A stretch of 64,000 nt of DNA from Ferrovibrio terrae_A (lineage in GTDB: Bacteria; Pseudomonadota; Alphaproteobacteria; Ferrovibrionales; Ferrovibrionaceae). Location of the stretch: assembly GCF_943372915.1 (NCBI RefSeq), contig NZ_CALSAN010000016.1, forward strand, positions 27,143 through 91,142. The letters run 5' to 3'. Below, piece by piece: positions 25,443 through 34,174 of this stretch (position 1 is its first letter; the number at the start of each line of letters is the position of its first letter). Below the pieces are notes generated by a model that saw only the letters and a list, made by a program, of their open reading frames with translations, did not search any database and was not told where the DNA came from. A program made the position numbers and the translations under genes.

Positions 25443-26687
25443 ATGCTCTATTCGCTTTATGAACTTCACCACGCCGCGCTGCGGCCGGTGCGTGCCATGG
25501 TTGAGGCACAGACCCAGGCGCTGAAGCTGCCCTACCTGCCGATGAACTATACGGCTGCCGCCCGCACGCTCGCCGCCGGCCTGGAAGTGTTCAGCAACAT
25601 CACGCGCCGTTACCCGAAGCCCGCCTTCGGCCTCGCCACCACCATGGTCGACGGCACGCCGCGCCAGGTGACCGAGCGCAATGTGCTGAGCCTGCCCTTC
25701 TGTCATCTCAAGCATTTCGAGCGCGAGGGCTGCGAAGGCCGCAACGACCCCAAACTGCTGATCGTGGCGCCGCTGTCTGGTCACTATGCCACGCTGCTGC
25801 GCGGCACCGTGGAAGCGATGCTGCCGCATCACGAGGTCTATATCACCGACTGGATCGATGCCCGCGACGTGCCGCTGCGCGAAGGCGCGTTCAGCCTCGA
25901 CGATTACGTCGACTACATCCGCGAATTCTTTGTCACCCTTGGCCCCGGCGCCCATGTCATCGGCGTGTGCCAGCCCTCGGTGCCGGTGCTGGCTGCCGTG
26001 GCGCTGATGTCGGCCGACAATGACGCGCATGTGCCGCGCTCGATGACCCTGATGGGCGGCCCGATCGATACCCGTATCAGCCCCACCGTGCCCAACAACC
26101 TGGCGCAGGAACATTCCATCGAATGGTTCGAGCACAGCGTGATCAACCACGTGCCGCTGCCGCATGCCGGTTTCATGCGCCAGGTCTACCCCGGCTTCAT
26201 CCAGCTCACCGGCTTCATGACCATGAATCTGGATCGCCATGTCGGCGCCCATGTCCGCCTGTTCCATCACCTGATCAAGGGCGATGGCGACAGTGCCAAG
26301 GCGCATACCGATTTCTATGACGAATACCTCGCCGTGATGGACCTGCCGGCCGAGTATTATCTGCAGACCGTGAAAACCGTGTTCCAGGATCACGCATTGC
26401 CGCGCGGCATCATGACGGTGCGCGGCGAGACGGTGGATTGCACCGCCATCCGCAAAACCGCGCTGCTCACCGTGGAAGGCGAGAAGGACGATATCTCCGG
26501 CGTCGGCCAGACCATGGCGGCGCATGATCTGTGCCCCAATATCCCGGCGGCGAAGCGCGGCCACCACCTGCAGGCCGGCGTCGGCCATTACGGCGTGTTC
26601 AATGGTCGCCGCTGGCGCGAGGAGATCGCACCGAAGGTGACCGCCTTTATCCGCCAGCATGACGGCAATCCGCTGAAACGCCGCTAA
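25443..26687 (+). CDS. phaZ: Intracellular polyhydroxyalkanoate depolymerase
   Basis: The 414-residue enzyme degrades native PHB granules inside the cell. The start MLYSLYELHHAALRPVR and PKPAFGL are typical of PhaZ of the Ralstonia type. That type uses a Cys nucleophile: here Cys176 in VIGVCQPSVPVLAAV. The C-terminal domain has EYYLQTVKTVFQDHALPRG, VEGEKDDISG and the His in GVGHYGVFNGRRW. I chose ATG 25443 over an upstream in-frame ATG, because the family starts exactly there and GGTGGGACCGG precedes it. A TTGCA repeat upstream may bind a PHA regulator. Confidence 0.95.
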   Translation: MLYSLYELHHAALRPVRAMVEAQTQALKLPYLPMNYTAAARTLAAGLEVFSNITRRYPKPAFGLATTMVDGTPRQVTERNVLSLPFCHLKHFEREGCEGRNDPKLLIVAPLSGHYATLLRGTVEAMLPHHEVYITDWIDARDVPLREGAFSLDDYVDYIREFFVTLGPGAHVIGVCQPSVPVLAAVALMSADNDAHVPRSMTLMGGPIDTRISPTVPNNLAQEHSIEWFEHSVINHVPLPHAGFMRQVYPGFIQLTGFMTMNLDRHVGAHVRLFHHLIKGDGDSAKAHTDFYDEYLAVMDLPAEYYLQTVKTVFQDHALPRGIMTVRGETVDCTAIRKTALLTVEGEKDDISGVGQTMAAHDLCPNIPAAKRGHHLQAGVGHYGVFNGRRWREEIAPKVTAFIRQHDGNPLKRR

Positions 26688-26739
26688 GTCGCGCCGGCCG
26701 TCTCTTTATACGAACGCCCATCCGGCGTAATCTGCTGCC

Positions 26740-27210
26740 ATGCCCCGCAGCCTGCCCTTCTGGCGCCGCAAGCGCCTTGACCAGATGACGCCGTCCGAAT
26801 GGGAGTCGCTCTGCGACGGCTGCGGCAAATGCTGCCTCTACCGGCTGGAAGACCAGGATACCGGCGCGCTGGAACAGACCAATGTGGCCTGCAAGCTGCT
26901 GAACTGTGCCACCGGCCAGTGCAGCAACTACCCCAAGCGCAAGAAGCTGGTGCCCGACTGCATCCAGCTGACACCGGGCAAGGTGGCGAAGATGAACTGG
27001 CTGCCGGCCACCTGCGGCTATCGCCTGGTGGCGCAGGGCAAGGATCTCTACTGGTGGCATCCGCTGAAAAGTGGCAACCGCGAGACCGTGCACCAGGCCG
27101 GCATCTCGGTGGCGGGCCGCTGCATCTCCGAAAAGGAGGCCGGCGAGCTGGAAGACCATGTGGTCTACTGGCTCGACGACAAGGGCCCGCCCAAACCCAA
27201 AAAGCGATAG
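26740..27210 (+). CDS. YcgN-family cysteine cluster protein
   Basis: The 156-residue protein belongs to the UPF0260/YcgN family, named for a cluster of conserved cysteines that may bind metal: CDGCGKCCLY near residue 25, CKLLNCATGQC, PDCIQLTP, ATCGYRL and GRCIS. PFWRRKRLDQMTPSEWESLC at the start is typical. The function is not established. The gene ends with Lys codons in a short tandem repeat that is copied twice more after the stop codon. Confidence 0.93.
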   Translation: MPRSLPFWRRKRLDQMTPSEWESLCDGCGKCCLYRLEDQDTGALEQTNVACKLLNCATGQCSNYPKRKKLVPDCIQLTPGKVAKMNWLPATCGYRLVAQGKDLYWWHPLKSGNRETVHQAGISVAGRCISEKEAGELEDHVVYWLDDKGPPKPKKR

Positions 27211-27243
27211 GGCCCAAAAAGCGATAGGGCCAAAAAGTGATAG
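27196..27243 (+). repeat. Three tandem copies of the ycgN 3' end, including the stop
   Basis: The unit CCCAAAAAGCGATAGG (about 17 bases) occurs at 27196-27212 and 27213-27229, with a third, slightly altered copy (CCAAAAAGTGATAG) at 27230-27243. The TAG in the first copy is the ycgN stop. The result looks like repeat expansion by slippage of the gene's own end. Confidence 0.92.
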
Positions 27244-27336
27244 CCGCGAAAAGCGCGGGCCGGTCGGAACGCCGGCGCCGGTGCAGCGTTTCTTCGACAG
27301 TAGTTTCTTCGGCAGTCCGTCTGTCAGGGTTTCCCC

Positions 27337-27624
27337 ATGTCTCTCCGCCTGCCTTTTCTTTTTGCGCTGCTGCTCCTGCCGGCCGCGGTTTCGGCGCAGA
27401 TCCTGCCCCAGACCGACGCCGAGCGGATTCAGGCTGAAGTGCGCCGCATCGAGCAGGAGCGCGAGCAGCGCGCGCAGGAGCAACTGCGCGACCGCACCCA
27501 GGAAGCCGAGCGGCAGGACCAGCGCCGGCAGCAGGAACTGCGCCAGCAGGAGCGCACCCGGCTGGAGCGCACGCCATCCTCCGCCCCGCCCACCCCGTTG
27601 ATCCAGCAGCGCAAGCCCCAGTAG
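27337..27624 (+). CDS. Small exported Gln/Arg/Glu-rich helical protein
   Basis: The 95-residue protein has a signal peptide (LPFLFALLLLPAAVSAQ) and a mature part of about 55 residues dominated by Arg, Glu and Gln (EQEREQRAQEQLRDR), which should form one long charged helix or coiled coil. A Pro-rich tail follows (SSAPPTPL). I do not recognise a family. The ATG at 27337 lies about 127 bases after ycgN, and a 140-base gap follows. Composition and a proper signal peptide support a real gene, but it may be lineage-specific. Confidence 0.65.
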   Translation: MSLRLPFLFALLLLPAAVSAQILPQTDAERIQAEVRRIEQEREQRAQEQLRDRTQEAERQDQRRQQELRQQERTRLERTPSSAPPTPLIQQRKPQ

Positions 27625-27765
27625 GCCGGCCGCCCAACAGACTGGCCGCAGAGGCGGGCCATGCCGTAGCGGCAGACGCGGTGCCGATGCTGGTGCTCGC
27701 CCCGGCTTCCCCGCTAATCTGTGTGCAGCGTGACAGGTTGCCCGACGGGGCGGGGGATTTTTCCA

Positions 27766-28278
27766 ATGTTCGGTTTGCCGGCCATCGATGCCGATCTCGC
27801 GGCCCGTTTCCGGGCCGTGAAGCTGTTGTCACTTGATCTCGACGGCACGCTCACCGATGGCGGTCTGTATTATGCCGAGGACGGCAGCGAACTGCGCAAA
27901 TACCATGTGCAGGATGGTTTCGGGATTCTGCTTGTTAAGGATGCCGGCATTGAAGTGGCGCTGATCACCCGCAGCGACACCCCGGCGATCCAGAAGCGCA
28001 TCGACCGCCTGAAAATCCGCTTCGGCCTGATGGGCGTGATGGAAAAGCTGCCGCGCCTGAAGGCCATCTGTGCCGAACTCGGCATTGGGTTGCATGAAGT
28101 CTGCCATGTCGCCGACGACGTCAACGATCTCGATGTGATGGGGGCCGTCGGCCTGCCGGTTGCCGTGTCGAATGCGCGGCCCAGTGTGAAAAATGCTGCC
28201 GCCTATATCACCGAGGCCGCCGGCGGCGCGGGCGCCGTGCGTGAGGTCTGCGACCTTCTGCTCGAACATAAAATCTGA
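27766..28278 (+). CDS. KdsC-like HAD phosphatase
   Basis: The 170-residue protein is a cap-less C0 HAD phosphatase of the KdsC group, which dephosphorylates Kdo-8-phosphate. Marks are LSLDLDGTLTDGGLYY with Asp24 and Asp26, GFGILLVKDAGIEVALITR, and CHVADDVNDLDVMGAVGLPVAV. ATG 27766 follows GGGGGA by eight bases and gives the normal length. A role in Kdo supply fits the Kdo transferase gene a short way downstream, but other sugar phosphates (such as acylneuraminate 9-phosphate) are used by relatives. Confidence 0.85.
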   Translation: MFGLPAIDADLAARFRAVKLLSLDLDGTLTDGGLYYAEDGSELRKYHVQDGFGILLVKDAGIEVALITRSDTPAIQKRIDRLKIRFGLMGVMEKLPRLKAICAELGIGLHEVCHVADDVNDLDVMGAVGLPVAVSNARPSVKNAAAYITEAAGGAGAVREVCDLLLEHKI

Positions 28279-28302
28279 CCGCACAAACAGGGAGAATTCC
28301 AG

Positions 28303-29208
28303 ATGGCCATCGATTTCCAGGGCCGTGTCGCCATTGTCACCGGGGCCGGTGCGGGTCTTGGCCGCAGCCATGCGCTGCTGCTGGCCGAGCGCGGCGCGAA
28401 AGTGGTGGTCAACGATCTGGGCGGCGCGGTGGATGGCACCGGTGGCTCGGCCAAGGCGGCCGATACGGTGGTTGCCGAGATCAAGGCAAAGGGTGGGACA
28501 GCCGTTGCCAATTACGACAGCGTCTCCGATCCGGCCTCGGCCGCCAATATCGTCAGGACCGCGATGGAGGCTTTCGGCCGCGTCGACATCCTGATCAACA
28601 ATGCGGGGATCCTGCGCGACAAGAGCTTTGCCAAGATGGAGATCGCCGATTTCGACACGGTGGTCGATGTGCATTTCCTCGGCTCCGCCTATGTCACCAA
28701 AGCGGCCTGGCCGGTCATGCAGCAGCAGCAATATGGCCGCATCGTCATGACTTCGTCGAATTCCGGCCTGTATGGCAATTTCGGCCAGTCGAATTATGCC
28801 GGCGCCAAGACGGCGGTGGTTGGCCTGATGAATGCGCTGAAGCAGGAAGGCGGTAAATATGGCATCCTCGTCAATACGATTGCGCCGGTAGCCGCTACGC
28901 GCATGACCGAAGCATTGCTGCCACCCAAGCTGTTGCCGCATCTCAAGCCGGAATACGTTTCCCAGGCCGTGGCCTATCTCTGCTCGGAAGCTTGTTCTGC
29001 CACCGGTGACATCATTTCGGCTGGCGCAGGCTTTTATGCAAAAATCCAGATCATGGAATCCGAAGGCCTGTTCTTCGGGATCGATGCCAAGGTCAGTATC
29101 GACGACATCGCCGCTAACTATGCCAAGATCACCGATATGGCAAAGCCGCGTGGTTTCGGCTCCTCAATGGAAGAGGTCATGCATATCGCCAAGCCTTTCG
29201 TGGGCTAG
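28303..29208 (+). CDS. Short-chain dehydrogenase, MFE-2/hydroxyacyl-CoA type
   Basis: The 301-residue SDR resembles the (3R)-hydroxyacyl-CoA dehydrogenase part of peroxisomal multifunctional enzyme type 2. It has the NAD motif TGAGAGLGRSHALLLAERGA, VVNDLGG, NNAG (LINNAGILRD), and the catalytic Ser-Tyr-Lys in TSSNSGLYGNFGQSNYAGAK. The C-terminal extension after residue 220 is longer than in classical SDRs and matches the group. It may work with the crotonase at 30642 and the thiolase and dehydrogenase at 55656-58081, but no direct linkage is seen. Confidence 0.9.
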   Translation: MAIDFQGRVAIVTGAGAGLGRSHALLLAERGAKVVVNDLGGAVDGTGGSAKAADTVVAEIKAKGGTAVANYDSVSDPASAANIVRTAMEAFGRVDILINNAGILRDKSFAKMEIADFDTVVDVHFLGSAYVTKAAWPVMQQQQYGRIVMTSSNSGLYGNFGQSNYAGAKTAVVGLMNALKQEGGKYGILVNTIAPVAATRMTEALLPPKLLPHLKPEYVSQAVAYLCSEACSATGDIISAGAGFYAKIQIMESEGLFFGIDAKVSIDDIAANYAKITDMAKPRGFGSSMEEVMHIAKPFVG

Positions 29209-29216
29209 GGTCTGCT

Positions 29217-30518
29217 CTAGGCCGGCAGGCGGGCGAGGGCGGCTTCGGTCAGGGTTTCGATGATGCGGCTCTGCTGGCCGGCATAGCTTTGCGCCGCATG
29301 GCTCAGGGCTGCGCTGCGCGCCGGCTCGGCGAGCAGCAGGCCCAGCGCGGCAATCAGTTCGCCGTCATTGGCCACCTGCAGCGCGCCGCCCTGCAGCAGC
29401 AGGCCGGCGGCGGCTTCGCTGAAATTGAACATATGCGGGCCGAACAGCACGGCGCAGCCCAGCCGCGCCGGCTCCAGCGGGTTATGGCCGCCATGGGCAA
29501 TCAGCGAGCCGCCCATCAGCACAATCGGACTGAGGCGATACCATAGGCCGAGTTCGCCCAGCGTATCGACGATATAGATATCGGTGTCGCCGGCCGGCTC
29601 TGCACCGGTGGAGCGCAATGCCACGCGCAGATCGGGTGCTGCCAGCGACTGGCTCAGGCCGGCGCCGCGCTCAGGATGGCGTGGGGCGATCAGGGTGAGC
29701 AGGCCGGGGAAGCGGGCTTTCAGCGCCCGGTGCACAGCGGCGATCTGCGTTTCCTCGCCGTCATGGGTGCTGGCGGCGAGCCACAGCGGCCGGTGGCCCA
29801 GGCGCTGGCGCCAGGTTTCGAGCAGCACGGCATTGACCGGCAGCGGCGGTGCCGCCTGTTTCAGATTGCCGGCCTCGATCACGGTCTGCGCGCCAATGCG
29901 GCGCAGGCGCTCGGCATCGCCGGCGGTCTGGGCATAGATCGCGGCGAAGCAGTCGATCAGCCAGCGCGCCGTGCCCGGCGCCTGCAGCCAACGGGTGCAC
30001 GAACGTTCAGACAGCCGGGCATTGATCAGCAGAGCGGGAACGCCTCTTGCCCGCAACGCACTCAGCAGACCCGGCCAGAAATCCGACTCGCTCCACAGCA
30101 CCAGATCGGGCTGCCAGTGATCGAGAAAGCGATCCACCGCACCGGGCAGGTCGACCGGTACGAACTGGTGGATGATGCCGCTGTCGTCCCCGATGCGCTG
30201 CTCCACCAGCGCCGCCGAGGTGACAGTGCCGGTGGTCAGCAGCACGGTGGCATCGGGCCGCACCTGGCGCAGATGCTGCAGCAGCGGCAGCAGGGCCTGC
30301 GCCTCGCCGACGCTGGCGCCATGACTCCAGATCAGCCGGCCGCGCGGTCGCGGTCGCGTGGCATGGCCAAAGCGTTCGCCCAGGCGCGCGGCGTTTTCCT
30401 TGCCCCGGGCGGTGCGACGGCGCAGCCACAGCCGTACCAGCGGGCCGAGCAGATGCCCGATGCCGCGCCAGATCAAGCGTCGCCCGTCGAAAGGCGTGGA
30501 CTCTGTCTGCCTGTTCAT
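29217..30518 (-). CDS. waaA: 3-deoxy-D-manno-octulosonic acid transferase
   Basis: WaaA (KdtA) adds Kdo to lipid A precursor from CMP-Kdo at the inner membrane. The 433-residue GT30-type protein has an N-terminal membrane-associated helix, the catalytic-site region IWSHGASVGEAQALLPLL with its Glu, the nucleotide-domain motifs WLAASTHDGEE and PRHPERG, and MGGSLIAHGGHNPLEPARLG. It is convergent with the SDR gene (8 bases between stops). It confirms a Gram-negative outer membrane with Kdo-containing LPS. Confidence 0.93.
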   Translation of the reverse strand: MNRQTESTPFDGRRLIWRGIGHLLGPLVRLWLRRRTARGKENAARLGERFGHATRPRPRGRLIWSHGASVGEAQALLPLLQHLRQVRPDATVLLTTGTVTSAALVEQRIGDDSGIIHQFVPVDLPGAVDRFLDHWQPDLVLWSESDFWPGLLSALRARGVPALLINARLSERSCTRWLQAPGTARWLIDCFAAIYAQTAGDAERLRRIGAQTVIEAGNLKQAAPPLPVNAVLLETWRQRLGHRPLWLAASTHDGEETQIAAVHRALKARFPGLLTLIAPRHPERGAGLSQSLAAPDLRVALRSTGAEPAGDTDIYIVDTLGELGLWYRLSPIVLMGGSLIAHGGHNPLEPARLGCAVLFGPHMFNFSEAAAGLLLQGGALQVANDGELIAALGLLLAEPARSAALSHAAQSYAGQQSRIIETLTEAALARLPA

Positions 30519-30641
30519 TGCCGCCGCAGATTGCCGTAACGGGAACCCCAGGGGAAGAGTCGCGCAAGCACTTGCAGCGCGCCGCCGCCGCTGTCAGCCT
30601 GTATCGATACAGATAGAACAGCCAACCGGGAGGGTAGCGCC

Positions 30642-31412
30642 ATGGCGGTGCATGTGGAAAAGCGTGGCGCGGTCACCACCGTGATTCTGGATCGGCCCGC
30701 GGCACGCAATGCGGTCGATCGTCCCACCGCCGATGCCCTGCGCCAGGCCTTCAAGGATTTCGATGCTGATGACAGCGCGCGTGTTGCCGTGCTGTGGGGC
30801 GCCGGCGGGCATTTCTGTGCCGGTGCCGATCTCAAGGCGGTGGCCGGCGGCGACCAGCGCAACGATGTCTCTCCCGAAAGCGAAGGCCCGATGGGGCCGA
30901 CGCGCCTGATGATGTCCAAGCCGGTGATTGCCGCTGTGTCGGGTTATGCCGTCGCCGGTGGTCTGGAACTCGCGCTGTGGTGCGACCTGCGCGTGGCCGA
31001 GGCCGATGCCACCTTCGGCGTGTTCTGCCGGCGCTGGGGCGTGCCGCTGATTGATGGCGGCACGGTGCGTCTGCCGCGCCTGATCGGCCATAGCCGCGCG
31101 CTCGACATGATCCTCACCGGTCGGGCCGTCGATGCCCAGGAAGCCCTGCAGATCGGTCTCGCCAATCGCGTGGTGCCCAGGGGCGAGTCGCGCAGTGCTG
31201 CGGAGGCGCTGGCCGAGGAAATCAGCCGCTTCCCGCAGGCCTGCATGCTGGCAGATCGCAGCTCCAGCTACCGCCAGTGGGAAATGTCGCTCGATGCCGC
31301 CCTGCATAACGAGGCGGAAAGCGGCCTGCCGATCATCGAGCAGGAAGCCATTGCCGGTGCCGCCCGCTTCAAGAGCGGGCTCGGCCGGCACGGCGACTTT
31401 TCGTCGATCTGA
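30642..31412 (+). CDS. Crotonase-fold enoyl-CoA hydratase/isomerase
   Basis: The 256-residue protein is a crotonase. The oxyanion-hole segments are FCAGADLKAVAGG and SGYAVAGGLELALWCDLRVA, followed by FGVFCRRWGVPLIDGGTVRLP. The catalytic Glu pair of classical hydratases is not clearly conserved (LRVAEADATFGVFCRRWG has the usual Glu only at RVAEAD), so isomerase or another CoA reaction is possible. ATG 30642 is preceded by GGGAGGG. Its 3' end overlaps the convergent mutY by 44 bases. Confidence 0.85.
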   Translation: MAVHVEKRGAVTTVILDRPAARNAVDRPTADALRQAFKDFDADDSARVAVLWGAGGHFCAGADLKAVAGGDQRNDVSPESEGPMGPTRLMMSKPVIAAVSGYAVAGGLELALWCDLRVAEADATFGVFCRRWGVPLIDGGTVRLPRLIGHSRALDMILTGRAVDAQEALQIGLANRVVPRGESRSAAEALAEEISRFPQACMLADRSSSYRQWEMSLDAALHNEAESGLPIIEQEAIAGAARFKSGLGRHGDFSSI

Positions 31413-32487
31413 TCTCGTCGGCCTCGGCCGCCGGCAGCAGGCCCAGCATCTTTTTCATCACCGTGGGCAGCGCCGCCGCCTGGGGTTGCTGCCACAGGCC
31501 ATCAAGTCCGGCGGCCATGCGGGCATCGACACGGCCTAGCAGGGCGGCGATCTTCAGCTCAAAATGCGTGAAGACATGGGCGGCATCGCCGTTCAGCGGC
31601 AGCCAGTCCAGCGCGAGTGGCGCATGCGGCAGGGCTTCGCCCGGCAGCCATGGCGTGTCGCGCCACGGCGTGCTCGGCACTTCCAGCATGCCGCCCAGCA
31701 GCCCCTTGGGCGGGCGTCGGCGCAGCAGCACGGCGCCATCCTCCGCGCGCTGCAGGAGGAAGGCGATGGCATGGCGCACCGGCCGGGCCGTCTTCGCCGC
31801 CTTGCGCGGTAATTCGGCGGCGATGCCGCGACTGAAGGCGGCACATTGCGCCTGCAGCGGGCAGAGCAGGCAGTCAGGCGATTTCGGCGTACACACCGTG
31901 GCGCCGAGATCCATCATGGCCTGCGCAAAATCGCCGGGGCGCTGCTGTGGCGTCACCGTTGCGGCCAGCCCGCGCAACGCCGGCTTTGATTGCGGCAGTG
32001 GCGTTTCGACGGCAAAGACGCGCGACAGCACGCGTTCGATATTGCCATCCAGCACGGCGGCCGGGCGATCGAAGGCAATCGCCGCAACGGCGGCGGCGGT
32101 ATAGGCGCCGATGCCGGGCAGTTTCAGCAGGCCCTCTTCGCTGTCGGGAAAACGGCCGTCCAGCGTGCGGCTCACCACCTGCGCGCATTTGTGCAGGTTG
32201 CGCGCGCGGGCGTAATAGCCCAGCCCCGCCCAGGCTTCCATCACATCTTCCACCGGCGCAGCGGCAAGGTCATGCACGCTGGGCCACAGCGTCAGGAATT
32301 TGGCGAAGTACGGCATCACGGCGGGCACCGTGGTCTGTTGCAGCATGATCTCGCTGAGCCAGACGCCATAAGGCTCCGGGGGCGGAGTACCGGGTGGGCT
32401 GCGCCAGGGCAATTTACGATAGTGCCGGTCATACCAATCCAGCACCAATGAGGCGATATCCGGTGTCTTGGTGCGGGGTTTGGGCAT
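31369..32487 (-). CDS. mutY: Adenine DNA glycosylase MutY
   Basis: MutY removes adenine mispaired with 8-oxoguanine. The protein (372 residues from ATG 32487) has catalytic Glu in SEIMLQQTTV, the helix-hairpin-helix LPGIGAYTAAAVAAIAF, catalytic Asp in AVLDGNIERVLSR, and a 4Fe-4S site with spacing Cys-x6-Cys-x2-Cys-x5-Cys (CTPKSPDCLLCPLQAQC). A Nudix-like C-terminal domain recognises 8-oxoG. A TTG at 32517 would extend it by ten residues. The tail runs 44 bases into the convergent crotonase gene. Confidence 0.95.
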   Translation of the reverse strand: MPKPRTKTPDIASLVLDWYDRHYRKLPWRSPPGTPPPEPYGVWLSEIMLQQTTVPAVMPYFAKFLTLWPSVHDLAAAPVEDVMEAWAGLGYYARARNLHKCAQVVSRTLDGRFPDSEEGLLKLPGIGAYTAAAVAAIAFDRPAAVLDGNIERVLSRVFAVETPLPQSKPALRGLAATVTPQQRPGDFAQAMMDLGATVCTPKSPDCLLCPLQAQCAAFSRGIAAELPRKAAKTARPVRHAIAFLLQRAEDGAVLLRRRPPKGLLGGMLEVPSTPWRDTPWLPGEALPHAPLALDWLPLNGDAAHVFTHFELKIAALLGRVDARMAAGLDGLWQQPQAAALPTVMKKMLGLLPAAEADEIRSTKSRRAGRARS

Positions 32488-32599
32488 GTGCGATATCTTA
32501 ACATCGGGATTCGCCAACTGTCACCGCGCAGCGCATATCCGGGCTTGCATCCGACCCCGTCTCTGCGCCATTTAGAGCCGCCATTTTTGGGAGAATCTC

Positions 32600-33784
32600 A
32601 TGCGGCAATATTTTTATGCGGCGGTTTTCGCTGCCCTCGCCAGAACGGCGATGGCGCCGTCTGCTCAGGCAACTGAACCAACTCGGACAGAGATTATTAT
32701 CGGCACCCTCACCGACCTGTCGGGTCCGGCCGCGGTCTATGGCAATGCCGTGGTCAACGCCATGCGGCTGCGCTTTGACGCGGTGAATGCCGCCGGCGGC
32801 ATCCGCGGCCGCAAGCTGCGGATGGTGGTCGAGGATCACCAGTTCCAGGTGCCACGCGCCGTGCAGGCGGCGGCCAAGCTGATCAAGTATGACCGCGTGC
32901 AGGTCTTCGTCGGCTCGCTCGGTACCGCGCAGGTGCAGGCGGTGCTGCCGCAGCTGCGCGCCGCCGGCCGCGCCAACCTGTTTCCGATGGCGGCCAACCG
33001 CGAACTGGTGCAGGCCGCCGATTCCGTCAGCTGGATCTCCGGCTCGCTGTATTACGACCAGATCCGCGCCGGCGTGAAATGGATGGTCGAGACAAAGGGC
33101 AAGCAGGCGGTCTGCGCCCTGGCGCAGAGCACCGAGTATGGCGAGGAGGTGCAGCAGGCGATCCGCGACCAGCTGGCGCAACACGGCCAGACGGTGAAGG
33201 CGGTGGCCACCCATCGTCCGATCGATACCGATTTCAGCGCGCCGATCGCACGCCTGCGCGGTGCCGGCTGCGACCTGATCGTGCTGGCCACGCTGCTGCG
33301 CGACACCATCCTGCCGATGGCGGCGGCGCGCACGGCGGGCTGGACCGATGTTGATTTCCTCGGGCCGTCGACCACCCATGACTATCTGCTGGCGCAGGCG
33401 CCGGGTGGCGCCACCCAGGGCCTGTACAGCGTATCGTCGATCGCGCTGCCCGATCGCGACACCGCGCCGCCCGCGGTGGTGGCCTGGATGGAGGCCTACA
33501 AGACCCGCTTCGGTGCCGAGCCCAATGCCGGCGCGATCTATGGCGCCACCATCGCCGACCTGGCCGTGCTGGCGCTCGACCGTGCCGAGGGCGACACCGC
33601 GCTGCCCCGGCTGACCCAGGCGGTGGCCAGCATCCGCGGCTGGCGCGACCTGTTCGGCGGCACCCTGCAGACCTTTGCCGGCGGCCATCGCCAGGGCACC
33701 TACCAGGCCTATGTCTACCAGCTGCGCGGACCGGGCTATGAGCGCCTGAGCGAGGCGGTGGGCTATGAGCCGCGCCTGCGCTAG
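32600..33784 (+). CDS. Branched-chain-type ABC solute-binding protein, orphan
   Basis: The 394-residue protein is a periplasmic-binding-protein type 1 domain of the Leu/Ile/Val-binding class. A signal peptide ends near AQA, and the fold begins with IIIGTLTDLSGPAAVYGNA, followed by VVEDHQFQVPRAVQAA and VFVGSLGTAQVQAV. GGGAG lies upstream of ATG 32600. No LivHMGF permease or ATPase genes are adjacent, so its transporter is elsewhere or it acts as a sensor. The ligand cannot be named. Confidence 0.9.
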   Translation: MRQYFYAAVFAALARTAMAPSAQATEPTRTEIIIGTLTDLSGPAAVYGNAVVNAMRLRFDAVNAAGGIRGRKLRMVVEDHQFQVPRAVQAAAKLIKYDRVQVFVGSLGTAQVQAVLPQLRAAGRANLFPMAANRELVQAADSVSWISGSLYYDQIRAGVKWMVETKGKQAVCALAQSTEYGEEVQQAIRDQLAQHGQTVKAVATHRPIDTDFSAPIARLRGAGCDLIVLATLLRDTILPMAAARTAGWTDVDFLGPSTTHDYLLAQAPGGATQGLYSVSSIALPDRDTAPPAVVAWMEAYKTRFGAEPNAGAIYGATIADLAVLALDRAEGDTALPRLTQAVASIRGWRDLFGGTLQTFAGGHRQGTYQAYVYQLRGPGYERLSEAVGYEPRLR

Positions 33785-33793
33785 ACTGGCGGC

Positions 33794-34174
33794 ATGAACA
33801 TCCTGATCGTTTTCATCGGCGCCGGCATCGGCGGGGCGTTGCGCTATGGCGTCAATGTCGCAGCCCTGCGCCTGGTCGGCGCCGGGTTTCCCTGGGGCAC
33901 GCTGGCGATCAATATTGTCGGCTCCTTCGCCATGGGGCTGGTGGCCGAATATTTCGCCCTGAAAAGCGGCCTGCCGCAGCACTGGCGGCTGTTCCTCACC
34001 ACCGGCGTGCTTGGCGGCTTCACCACCTTTTCCGCCTTTTCGCTGGAAACCGCGCTGCTCTATGAACGCGGCGAGTTTCTCGCCGCCGGGCTCTACATGC
34101 TGGGGTCTGCCGTGCTGGCGGTGGCCGGGCTGTTTGCCGGCCTGGCGGTGATCCGCGCGGTCGTGGCGCCGTGA
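33794..34174 (+). CDS. crcB: Fluoride channel CrcB/Fluc
   Basis: The 126-residue protein is a four-helix dual-topology fluoride exporter. Family marks are GAGIGGALRYGV in helix 1, INIVGSFAMG with the conserved Asn in helix 2, and LGGFTTFSAFSLE with the sodium/phenylalanine-box residues in helix 3. Only nine bases separate it from the upstream solute-binding gene, so there is no room for a fluoride riboswitch. Its stop overlaps the GTG of the DUF721 gene. Confidence 0.95.
   Translation: MNILIVFIGAGIGGALRYGVNVAALRLVGAGFPWGTLAINIVGSFAMGLVAEYFALKSGLPQHWRLFLTTGVLGGFTTFSAFSLETALLYERGEFLAAGLYMLGSAVLAVAGLFAGLAVIRAVVAP

Noticed and set aside
33785..33793. Fluoride riboswitch before crcB
   Set aside because: Only nine bases separate crcB from the preceding gene.
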